From Lapidilactobacillus mulanensis (GTDB taxonomy: Bacteria; Bacillota; Bacilli; Lactobacillales; Lactobacillaceae): a stretch of DNA of 37,282 nucleotides. Every line of letters starts with the position of its first letter. The stretch's first letter is position 1. The position numbers were made by a program, and so were the translations under genes. The notes beneath the pieces were generated by a model. The model was not told where the DNA came from, ran no database searches, and was given only the letters and a program-made list of their open reading frames with translations. Location of the stretch: the NCBI RefSeq assembly GCF_003946215.1, contig NZ_RHOW01000021.1:1-37282 (forward strand), written 5' to 3'. Shown piece after piece: positions 1-7,081 of this stretch.

Positions 1-41
1 TAGACGACTAACTATACCAATTTATAAGAATAGATCAGTAG

Positions 42-68
42 TGTTGCACTTGATTTGACAATTCGGGG
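42..68. repeat. IS-end-like relic at window edge
   Basis: The stretch TGTTGCACTTGATTTGACAA followed by TTCGGGG recurs almost unchanged, in the same orientation, at 12093-12121 next to transposase debris. Lactobacillus IS30-family elements have ends that resemble this in my memory, so it may be the end of an IS lying left of the window. No transposase is visible in bases 1-125, so the assignment is an inference. Confidence 0.35.
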
Positions 69-125
69 ACCAAGATTTTAGTTATTATCGCTTAGCCAAT
101 CATTTCAAAACGTCTCGCCTCACAG

Positions 126-1544
126 CTAGCCTGTGATGATGTCCCGTAGTTCGTTGATGAGTTCGTGGGGGCGTCTTGTTGCTTCTGCGACGGTTTTAAT
201 GTTGAGGAGATCCATGTCGGTTAAGTTGTGGGAGATGGAATTATTGCCGTATGAACCTGTGCCTAGCGTTAATGAGGGGGTGAGTTTGTTGAAGAGTCCG
301 CCAATACCACCTAATGATCCGGGGGTGTTCACTAAAATCCGGCAGGCTGGCATTTGCTCGCCAAATTGTTCGATCACATTTTTATCGGTGCTGTGAATAA
401 CCGCGGTGTGACCCAAGCCACCATAGTTGAGCAAGCCGAGGCAGATGTTGAACGCCGCCTTGGTATTGTTGGAAATATACAGCGATAGCACGGGTGAAAG
501 TTTCTCGCCAGAAAGTGGGAAATTAACCCCGATGCCGTTGATTTCCGCAATCAATAATTTAGTGCCCTTCGGAACTTCGATGCCGGCGATTTCTGCGATG
601 CGTTCTGCAGATTGTCCAGCGATCGGACCACGAACCGTGTGACGTTGTGGATCGATCACGGTTGCGCTGAGCTTTTCAACGTCAGCAGGTTTTACAAAAT
701 AAGCGCCTTGTTCTTCGAAAGTTGTTTTCACTTGATTGTAAATTTCGCGATCGATAATGATACTGTTTTCAGAAGCACAGATCATGCCATTATCGAAAGT
801 TTTTGACATCATGATATCGTCGACAGCGTTTTTAACGTCCGCGGTTTTTTCGATGTAAGCTGGCGCGTTACCGGGACCAACACCCATGGCTGGTTTGCCG
901 GTCGAGTAGGCTGCTTTGACCATGCTAGGACCGCCGGTTGCCAAAACAAGATTGACTTGTGGGTGGTTCATCAATGCAGAAGTCGCTTCGATACTGGGTT
1001 GATGGATCCACTGAATCAGATTCTTGGGCGCACCAACTTTTTCGATGGCGTCTGAAAGTAGGCGACAAGTTGCACTCCCACATTCCTGAGCCTGTGGATG
1101 CAAACCGAAGATGATCGCATTGCGTGTTTTCAAAGCTAATAAAATTTTAAAAATAACGGTAGAGGTTGGGTTGGTGACAGGCGTAACGCCGGCGATCACG
1201 CCTAAAGGTTCGGCAATTTTTTCGAGGCGATTGATGCGATCGCGCTCGATCACGCCAACCGTTTTGTGATCTTTGATTTCATTCCAAATGTATTGGCTTG
1301 CGTAAATATTCTTGATTGCCTTGTCTTCGGAATTACCACGACCAGTTTCTTTGCGTGCCAAAATTGCGAGTTCTTTGGCGTGGCTCGTTGCTGTCCGAAC
1401 GATCGTCTCACAAATTTGATTGACTTGTTCCTGACTGAAATTTTGATATTGCTTGAAAGCCGCGACCCCGCGACTAACTAAGTCGTTGATTGTCTCAGTT
1501 ACATCTGCTGTTTCTGTACTTGTCGCTGTTGCCATTGCATCCAT
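126..1544 (-). CDS. Acetaldehyde dehydrogenase (CoA-acetylating), stand-alone
   Basis: This 472-residue protein matches the aldehyde dehydrogenase half of bifunctional AdhE and the EutE/PduP enzymes, which convert acetyl-CoA and NADH to acetaldehyde, CoA and NAD. The active site stretch FDNGMICASEN carries the nucleophile Cys256. The GVGPGNAPAY stretch near 221-230 and the GxxNYGGLGHTA stretch are also typical. There is no iron-dependent alcohol dehydrogenase domain, so a separate alcohol dehydrogenase would be needed to finish ethanol formation. The start could be either of two in-frame ATGs three codons apart; the region upstream has only a weak GGGATGG. A TATAAT sits about 22 bases upstream. 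EutE/PduP function in a diol-utilisation setting is possible, but no microcompartment genes are nearby. Confidence 0.88.
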   Translation of the reverse strand: MDAMATATSTETADVTETINDLVSRGVAAFKQYQNFSQEQVNQICETIVRTATSHAKELAILARKETGRGNSEDKAIKNIYASQYIWNEIKDHKTVGVIERDRINRLEKIAEPLGVIAGVTPVTNPTSTVIFKILLALKTRNAIIFGLHPQAQECGSATCRLLSDAIEKVGAPKNLIQWIHQPSIEATSALMNHPQVNLVLATGGPSMVKAAYSTGKPAMGVGPGNAPAYIEKTADVKNAVDDIMMSKTFDNGMICASENSIIIDREIYNQVKTTFEEQGAYFVKPADVEKLSATVIDPQRHTVRGPIAGQSAERIAEIAGIEVPKGTKLLIAEINGIGVNFPLSGEKLSPVLSLYISNNTKAAFNICLGLLNYGGLGHTAVIHSTDKNVIEQFGEQMPACRILVNTPGSLGGIGGLFNKLTPSLTLGTGSYGNNSISHNLTDMDLLNIKTVAEATRRPHELINELRDIITG

Positions 1545-1565
1545 CCCATTTCATAAATGTTTTCA

Positions 1566-1571
1566 ATTATA
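1566..1571 (-). promoter_or_regulatory. Probable -10 box of the acetaldehyde dehydrogenase gene
   Basis: TATAAT on the minus strand, about 22 bases before the ATG. This would give a very short leader of about 15 bases. No convincing -35 hexamer is found 16-18 bases upstream, so either an activator or a weak promoter is implied. Confidence 0.4.
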
Positions 1572-1777
1572 CTGTAAGGCTTATGAAAACAGATGTAAAG
1601 CAAGCAATACTCATGATAACAGCAATCATGCCAGCTATTTGGGAGAGTTTGTTCAGAATGATAGCGCTAAAAATCGATTAACTATCTAAAAGTTTCAGAA
1701 AATATCACAAGCGTAAACTGATACAGAAAATAATTTAGTAGTACAGAAAAGAAACAGGGTGCGGAAAAATATTTCGA

Positions 1778-2010
1778 CTACCTTCGGTCGCGGCTGCGCG
1801 GGGCAAGTGACAGACTACTGTGGGGACGGTTCCAGAGTTTTCCCAAGTTCAGGGAAAATTCTTCCACCTCGATTTCGAGCTTTTTCTCCGTCGCCAAACC
1901 CAGCTCCTGAGAAAAAGCTCGAAATACGCCCCTGCTGTAAGCGACGATGGCCCTGTCGCAACACCAGTTTCACAGTGTCGTCACTTGCCCCACGCAGCCG
2001 CGACCTAAAT
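1778..2010 (+). repeat. Structured intergenic element, copy A
   Basis: Arms 1786-1811 and 1980-2005 are complementary at 25 of 26 positions. The core begins ACTGTGGGGACGG and contains a hairpin around GTTTTCCC/GGGAAAA, a second around TCGAGCTTTTTCTC/GAGAAAAAGCTCGA and a third around GTAAGCGACG. Ends are CTACCTTCGG on the left and CCTAAAT on the right. Its near-identical inverted partner is copy O at 30442-30784. Confidence 0.85.
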
Positions 2011-2204
2011 TGGAATTGGTTTAGCGGTGAACTGGGAAGAACTGGGCTTGTAGGAATAATTTGATTTCAACGCCGATTGCTTTGTTGCGAGAAATATGAT
2101 CACATTGGATATTTTGCCACCAAATATTTATGTTGCTCATAAAAACTTTGTACGGGAGAAAGTCCAGTTCAGAATTCAAATCTGTTTGCCAGAATAGACC
2201 CACA
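2011..2204. other. Spacer between copies A and B, repeated at 30245-30441
   Basis: This ~190-base non-coding spacer reappears inverted and diverged between copies N and O. Matching blocks include the words around AACGCCGATTGCTTTGTTG and GAACTGGACTTTCT. I see no credible gene in it. Because spacer and flanking elements recur together, the duplicated unit is the whole ~620-base block. Confidence 0.65.
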
Positions 2205-2399
2205 GAATTTGCGGAAGAGAATGAACAGCACACTGTGATAATGCTCTTAGCGACATGATCCACCGTCGCTTAGAGCATGGGAAATTCGGAGATCTTGCGC
2301 TTTTTGCAAGAGCTCCAAATTTAGGCGGAAGAATTTCCGGTCTTTGGAAATCCTGCAGCCGTCCCCACAAGTGAGCTGTTCATTCTCTTCCGCAAATTC
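2205..2399 (-). repeat. Structured intergenic element, copy B
   Basis: Read on the minus strand. Arms 2205-2229 and 2375-2399 are a perfect 25-bp inverted repeat. The minus-strand core has GTGGGGACGGCTGCAGGA, the GGATTTCC hairpin, the GAGCTC/GATCTC hairpin and a long hairpin GCTCTAAGCGAC/GTCGCTAAGAGC. It ends about 30 bases past the stop codon of the ABC-F gene, so it could act in 3'-end formation of that transcript. It is the closest relative of copies M and N. Confidence 0.88.
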
Positions 2400-2401
2400 A
2401 A

Positions 2402-2426
2402 GCTGCAGTTATCAATGTACTGCAGC
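2402..2426 (-). terminator. Small hairpin after the ABC-F stop codon
   Basis: GCTGCAGT / ACTGCAGC forms a perfect 8-bp stem with a 9-base loop, four bases past the stop codon. Only a short TTGAATTT follows on the minus strand, so it is a weak stand-alone terminator. It abuts structured element B. Confidence 0.4.
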
Positions 2427-2429
2427 GTT

Positions 2430-3926
2430 TTAATCCCGTCTAAGAACAACTTGTTCAGTAGTCACCTTCGAAATAAATTCCTGGTCGTGTTCAACGATCA
2501 GCATTGTTGGCTGCACCGACAGAATTAACTTTTCTAATTGTTCCTGGTTGAAAATATCCAGATAATTCAGCGGCTCATCCCAAATATAAAGTTCGGCAGG
2601 TTGCGACAACGATTCCGCTAATTCAACTTTTTTACGCTGACCCATGCTCATCTCTTCGATTTTGTTATCGAAAACATTGCGCTCCATTCCTAATTTGTGC
2701 AGATTATTCAGAAAATCCTCGCGATTTAGGTGGTTATTTTCTGCAAAATCGGTTAACGTGCCTCGATTATCTTCATAGTTTTGACGAACGTAGCTGATTT
2801 TCAAATTTTGTGGTTGATCAACGTTGCCCGTGACAGACCCCGTAAATTGATTCAACAAAACTTGAATGATCGATGATTTTCCCGCGCCATTGGGACCGAT
2901 GATCGCCAATCGTTGCCCACGTTCGAGCTCAAAAGAAATCGGTTGGAATAACCAATCCTGTTCATAGCCTAGTTGCAAATTTTTGACGGTCAATAATCTT
3001 TGGTGATGTGTCGGCTGAAAATCCATGGCTAGGGGATCGATGTATTCAATGTTTTTCAACAAACTTTCTTTGTCGGTGATCTCGTTTTCCATGCGGTGTT
3101 CTATATTCTTCGACCGTTTCATCACGCGAGCGGCGCGGGCACCGATTGCACCTTTACCGGCGACTTTACTGCCGGGTTCATTAGGATTACCCCATTTTTC
3201 GCCTTCTTTAGAAAACGACCACTTCGATTTTTCTGCGGCGCTTTGTTTCAGACGACCGATATCTTTCTTCAATTTTTCATTCTGATCGCGCTCGAAGTCA
3301 TCGCTGAGTTTTTTCTCGGCTTCATAAGTGGCGAAGTTTCCCTGATACAGCAGAATTTTATTCTTTTCGATCGACATGATGTGGTCACTGACTTGATCCA
3401 CGAAATGGCGGTCATGACTGACGACAATGAATCCCTGGTGTTTCTTTTGCAAATATTCCGCGACTTGTTGGCGGCCGTTGATATCTAGATGGTTCGTGGG
3501 CTCGTCGATCAGCGGGAAATTATTCTCGTCGATGAACAATAACGCCAACATGACTTTAGTTTGCTCGCCGCCGGAAAGACTGTCGAAGCTGCGCCACAAG
3601 ATATCGGGATCAACGCCGAGCAAATTGAGTTCGCGTTCGATTTGCCATTGCTCCGCGTCAGAAATTTCTTGCAACGCGTAGAAAGTGAGTTGCGTTTTGT
3701 CAGCGATGGTTTGTGGAAAGTAATTGAAATGGAGCTGGTGGATAATTTCGCCACGATATTCTAGTTGATCCTGAAGAATCTTCAGCAATGTTGTTTTTCC
3801 ACGGCCGTTACGACCAATCAAACCTAGCTTCCAAGTGGCATCGATATTTAAATTCGCGTGGTTGAATAAAAGGGTACCTTGATTGTTGTAGCCAAAAGTT
3901 AAATTTTTGATTTCGATATTAGACAT
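2430..3926 (-). CDS. ABC-F ribosome-protection ATPase, Lsa-like
   Basis: A 498-residue soluble protein with two ATP-binding cassettes and no membrane domain. Walker A motifs are GRNGRGKT at 38-45 and GPNGAGKS in the second half. The first signature is LSGGEQ with Walker B LIDEPTNHLD; the second is the variant SMGQ with IWDEPLNYLD. The linker contains SKEGEKWGNPNEPGSK and GARAARVMKRSK, which I associate with the Lsa/VgaL branch that removes lincosamide, streptogramin A and pleuromutilin antibiotics from the ribosome. Substrate range is inference. The start is backed by GAGGT upstream. A long leader with a strong promoter, an upstream ORF and a hairpin precedes it, which is typical of drug-inducible ABC-F genes. 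Confidence 0.88.
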   Translation of the reverse strand: MSNIEIKNLTFGYNNQGTLLFNHANLNIDATWKLGLIGRNGRGKTTLLKILQDQLEYRGEIIHQLHFNYFPQTIADKTQLTFYALQEISDAEQWQIERELNLLGVDPDILWRSFDSLSGGEQTKVMLALLFIDENNFPLIDEPTNHLDINGRQQVAEYLQKKHQGFIVVSHDRHFVDQVSDHIMSIEKNKILLYQGNFATYEAEKKLSDDFERDQNEKLKKDIGRLKQSAAEKSKWSFSKEGEKWGNPNEPGSKVAGKGAIGARAARVMKRSKNIEHRMENEITDKESLLKNIEYIDPLAMDFQPTHHQRLLTVKNLQLGYEQDWLFQPISFELERGQRLAIIGPNGAGKSSIIQVLLNQFTGSVTGNVDQPQNLKISYVRQNYEDNRGTLTDFAENNHLNREDFLNNLHKLGMERNVFDNKIEEMSMGQRKKVELAESLSQPAELYIWDEPLNYLDIFNQEQLEKLILSVQPTMLIVEHDQEFISKVTTEQVVLRRD

Positions 3927-3998
3927 AAAAATACCTCGTTTCTATGTGTGACCGAATTCAGAATCAGAGTGTGAACAGGCATGGGTTGAAAACGAGGA

Positions 3999-4053
3999 TT
4001 AACTCCGAGACAGACTCAAATCCTTTTTTTGGATTTCAGCTGTCTCAAGTTAA
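3999..4053 (-). promoter_or_regulatory. Leader hairpin upstream of the ABC-F gene (attenuator candidate)
   Basis: On the minus strand TTAACTTGAGACAG pairs with CTGTCTCGGAGTTAA, and an inner AAATCC/GGATTT hairpin closes the loop. It begins at the stop codon of the candidate upstream ORF, so a ribosome stalled in or finishing that ORF would affect its folding. There is no good U-run directly behind it, so premature termination versus translational control cannot be settled by eye. Confidence 0.5.
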
Positions 4054-4172
4054 CCGCAACTTTCAATGGCTGAGAACACGTTTAAAATGCGCTTAGCCAC
4101 AGGTTTTAAGACACAAAAAGAGACCCATCCCGCGAGTGGTCTAAACTGATTCTGAAAACGAGTTTTCGCCAT
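4050..4172 (-). CDS. Candidate 40-residue leader peptide of the ABC-F gene
   Basis: ATG to TAA gives a 40-residue peptide beginning MAKTRFQNQFRPLAGW, inside the leader between the promoter and the ABC-F gene. Its stop codon overlaps the attenuator-like hairpin. Arginine-rich leader peptides that stall ribosomes in the presence of drug are a known control device for ABC-F and erm genes. I do not see a strong Shine-Dalgarno sequence in front of it, which lowers confidence. Confidence 0.4.
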   Translation of the reverse strand: MAKTRFQNQFRPLAGWVSFCVLKPVAKRILNVFSAIESCG

Positions 4173-4289
4173 AAAAATTGTTGGTCAGCTGGTTGGCTGA
4201 TCAGACTTGTTTTTATAGCACGACTTGTTTAAAGAATAAATTTAGATTCTCAACGGAAGGATCCCTCGTTTCTGATTTAAGATAGCTTG

Positions 4290-4318
4290 ATTATAGCATC
4301 AAAGTTTATTTATGTCAG
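4290..4318 (-). promoter_or_regulatory. Promoter of the ABC-F leader transcript
   Basis: The -35 is CTGACA (4313-4318) and the -10 is TATAAT (4290-4295), with a 17-base spacer and a TGC extended -10. The predicted transcript start near 4283 leaves an untranslated leader of about 355 bases, far longer than for other genes here. Confidence 0.75.
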
Positions 4319-4336
4319 CAAATATATTCGGCCTAG

Positions 4337-5478
4337 TTAAGCCGGTTTGTTAGTGGCAGTCGTCAATGGCACCGAAGTTGGGCCACCCATGCCTAATAAA
4401 AATGAATAGAATGGTGGCTGGATGCCTAATTCGTCGAGATCATCTGGCGAAATGGCGTAGCGAATGCTGGTTTCATCGTGATGTTCAACTTTTTCGACCC
4501 AGTTTGGTTCAGCGATGCTTTCATGACCCAATGCGACCAAATCGAAACTGTCAGCGACTTTTTCTGCCTCGTCAGGCGTCTTAATAGCGCCCACAACGAT
4601 CATTGGCAGCTTGCCTTGTAAACGAGCCTTGATTTGTTCATTGAGCGGTGTGGTGGCACTATGGTCGTTTAACGAGGTCTGCCAAACGTGACCGAGTGAA
4701 ATGTGCAAGTAGTCGATGGGTTGGTCTTTTAAAACGTCGATAAATTTCAGCGTATCGTCGAATCTGATCCCAGGTGTTTCGAGCTCTTCTGGTGAAATTC
4801 GGTAGCCGAGAATAAATGGGCGTTGCGCATATTGGCTGATGATCCGCTGTGCTTCGGCGATAACCGCCAGCCCGAAACGCATGCGCTTATCGATGTCGCC
4901 ACCCCAATCGTCGGTACGACGGTTAGAATGCGGTGAGAAAAATTGTTGCATCAAATACGTGTTGGCACCGTGCAATTCGACACCATCAAATCCAGCTTGG
5001 ATCGCACGTCGAGTGGCCTGACCGAAATCTTTGATCGTTTGTAAAATTTCATCTTTAGTCAAAGCCCGCGGTGTTTCTGAATCAGATCGTAACGCCGCTA
5101 TGGCGCTCGCACTGACTGGTTGTTGACCGCGTAGAATTTTAGAATTAGACATTCTGCGGCACTGAAAATTTGTAAGACGGCTTTGGTGCCGTCTTTTTTA
5201 ATTGCGCTAGCCAATCGAGATAAGCCGGGAATAAAGCGGTCGTCGGCGACACTGAGCTCGCCTTCGAATCCCTTGCCAAGGTCGTTGACGTTGGCAACAC
5301 CGGTAATAAACAGGCCGACGCCACCAGAATGTTTCGCGTAATAAGCAATCTCATCACTAGTCACGCTGCCATCTTCAAAGGCCATCCGTTCAGTCATTGG
5401 CGGGATGACAATGCGATTTTTCAACGTGATATTTTTGTGGGCAAAGGTAAATGGTTTTAAAAAATGATAGTCAGTCAT
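4337..5478 (-). pseudogene. NADH:flavin oxidoreductase (old yellow enzyme family), frameshifted
   Basis: Two ORFs in different frames make one OYE/NADH-oxidase-like protein. The N-terminal part begins MTDYHFLKPFTF at 5478, behind an AAGAGAAG site, and runs to KAVLQIF. The C-terminal part starts near MSNSKILRG and has HGANTYLMQQFFSPHSNRR and DDWGGD, the usual FMN-barrel landmarks. Around 5153-5170 the expected QIFHAGRMSNSK-type continuity is broken, best explained by loss of one base. The joined length of about 380 residues is normal for the family. The frameshift could be real inactivation or a sequencing error; no slippery heptamer is evident. An internal ATG allows the C-terminal 271 residues to be translated, but without the N-terminal FMN strands it should not work. 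Confidence 0.8.
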
Positions 5479-5545
5479 GGTAGCTTCTCTTTTCAATTCA
5501 TAATTTTTAAATCAATTTTGTAAGTTTGCGTTGGAGATTGAAGTG

Positions 5546-5583
5546 AACCCTCAATTTTGGCATAAAAGCCAAGATTGAGGGTT
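5546..5583 (-). terminator. Hairpin between SDR and OYE genes
   Basis: A 14-base stem, CCCTCAATTTTGGC against GCCAAGATTGAGGG with one mismatch and a six-base loop, starts ten bases past the SDR gene stop. The T-run on the minus strand is poor (TTCACTTC), so termination may be partial and the OYE gene could be reached by read-through. Confidence 0.55.
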
Positions 5584-5592
5584 CATCTAAAA

Positions 5593-6234
5593 TTAATACC
5601 AAGCAGGCTTGTCACTGTCTGTGTTCGGCTTGTTGACGCCAACAGAATGGCGGATCTGTTCGTGAGGCGCGTTGATCAAATGAACGATATAAGTGGCAAT
5701 ACTTTTACGGGAAACTTCAGTCCCCTTAAAGTCTTCGCCCTTTTGCGTGATTTCATAATCGACTTCATCCTTATTGTCCAACCAAGCCGGACGAATGATC
5801 GTGTAATCCAAATCGGAATCCTCGATCACCTTAGCCGCAGCCGCGTAGGTTGGCAAGTAACCATCATCGAGCATTTGATGATTCCATTCGCCAAATTTGC
5901 CAGGAACTTCGTCGTAAATACCCAAAGTTGAAACCCAGATCAGACGTTTGACGCCAGTTTGATCCATGGCTTCAACAACACGCTTAGCTTGTTGTTCAAT
6001 ATTACCGCCAGCTAAATTGGCATAAACGATATCAACGCCCGCGAAAGCCTTGGTTAAATCACTAACCTTGGCAGCATCACCGTCGATAATTTTTGCATCG
6101 CCAGTATTGGCCGATTGTAAACGAGTTGCGTGGCGTAAAAATAGACTCAATTGCACATCTTTCTGCGCGACTAATTGTTCTGTGGCGAGGCGGGCAATCT
6201 GTCCGTGTGCGCCTAAAATAATAACATTTGTCAT
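5593..6234 (-). CDS. NAD(P)-binding SDR/NmrA-type oxidoreductase
   Basis: A 213-residue atypical short-chain dehydrogenase of the NmrA/YwnB type. The N-terminus MTNVIILGAHGQIARLA carries the dinucleotide-binding GxxGxxA motif; the WVSTLGIY and YTIIRPAWL stretches correspond to the central and C-terminal parts of this fold. Members reduce quinones or carbonyl compounds, or sense NADP; the substrate cannot be read from sequence. An AGGAGG lies seven bases before the ATG. A TTGCAT-N17-TACATT promoter overlaps a TTACT/AGTAA inverted repeat that may be an operator. It precedes the frameshifted OYE gene, suggesting a former redox-stress pair. Confidence 0.8.
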   Translation of the reverse strand: MTNVIILGAHGQIARLATEQLVAQKDVQLSLFLRHATRLQSANTGDAKIIDGDAAKVSDLTKAFAGVDIVYANLAGGNIEQQAKRVVEAMDQTGVKRLIWVSTLGIYDEVPGKFGEWNHQMLDDGYLPTYAAAAKVIEDSDLDYTIIRPAWLDNKDEVDYEITQKGEDFKGTEVSRKSIATYIVHLINAPHEQIRHSVGVNKPNTDSDKPAWY

Positions 6235-6267
6235 GATGATAACCTCCTGGGATTTCTCCCCCTACAG

Positions 6268-6301
6268 TTACTAATGTAAAGTAAGCTAAAAACAAATGCA
6301 A
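6268..6301 (-). promoter_or_regulatory. Promoter and possible operator of the SDR gene
   Basis: On the minus strand -35 TTGCAT (6296-6301), 17-base spacer and -10 TACATT (6273-6278). The -10 lies within an inverted repeat TTACT-N7-AGTAA (6268-6284), a plausible binding site for a repressor of the HxlR/MarR kind. The regulator is not in this window. Confidence 0.5.
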
Positions 6302-6332
6302 ACATAAACCATTACGAATTTAGTGTGGTTCC

Positions 6333-6531
6333 GGCAAAATTTGTGGTGGGAACTGGGAAACTGCTGTGGGGACGGCTGCAGGATTTTCCAAAGTACGGAA
6401 AATTCTTCCACCTGAAATATGAGCTCTTCCAAAATCGGGAAGATCTCACATTTCCCCTTTCTGTAAACTCGTAAAGACCACTCGTTAACAGAAATGCCAC
6501 TGCATTCCCAGTTCCCACCACAAATTTCGCC
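6333..6531 (+). repeat. Structured intergenic element, copy C
   Basis: Arms 6333-6359 and 6505-6531 are complementary at 26 of 27 positions. The core shows all three hairpins clearly: GGATTTTCC/GGAAAAT, GAGCTCTTCC/GGGAAGATCTC and CTGTAAACTCG/CTCGTTAACAG. Its arm sequence is unlike other copies although the core is clearly the same family. It ends near the SDR promoter. Confidence 0.88.
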
Positions 6532-6640
6532 TCGTCTATTCGGAAGAGCTCGATAATGGTTAGTGTTGGATATTTAAATTACATTTCTATTCCAAACAAT
6601 ATTTTTTTAAAGCCGTAAAATGAAAATTGGTAATCTGGAT

Positions 6641-6735
6641 ACACGACAAATTTAAAAATAGGCGCAAGATACACCTAAAGAGCTTTATTATGGGCTTTTA
6701 AGACTAATCAGCGCCCATTTTAAAATTTGTCGTGT
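6641..6735. repeat. Unrelated 95-base inverted repeat
   Basis: The end ACACGACAAATTT (6641-) pairs with AAATTTGTCGTGT (to 6735). The inner words GGCGC and GCGCC extend the stem to about 25 bp with a few mismatches. The loop (AAGATACACCTAAAGAGC and onwards) does not contain the TGTGGGGACG core of the other elements. The rest of 6532-6860 shows no credible gene. Confidence 0.65.
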
Positions 6736-6860
6736 GTTATTTTGCGCAGATCTGAAATTCATCGCTTTTATTATTTAGTTATTCAGAACAAAGGCTACCT
6801 TGATAATCAAACTTTCAGGAAACCATCTATTCAAATCCTACGCCAAATCAAATACGTTTA

Positions 6861-7060
6861 GGTCGAAAGTGCTGGGGGAGGCAGTCGTGGCAGTGACAAC
6901 CATGTTGGCGGGATGTTTTTCCCCGCCTTACATGGTGGATCGATTCGAGATTTTGCGGTCTATGCAAAAGCTCAAATCGAAGCTCGGAGCTTTTCCCGCC
7001 CTTGGAAAAGCGGAGAGCGGTCCCACAGCAACAGACCTGCCCGCCCCAGCGCTTTCGACC
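6861..7060 (-). repeat. Structured intergenic element, copy D
   Basis: Minus orientation. Arms 6861-6884 and 7037-7060 pair at 21 of 24 positions. The core includes GTGGGACCGC, a CTTTTCC/GGAAAAG-type hairpin, TTTGAGCTTTTGC and a CCATGTAAGGCGGGG/CCCCGCC-type hairpin. Flanks are GTTTAGG on one side and CCGGAGGTAGA on the other, matching the terminal motifs of the family. It lies 21 bases beyond the helicase stop codon. Confidence 0.82.
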
Positions 7061-7081
7061 GGAGGTAGATTAATTTTTACA

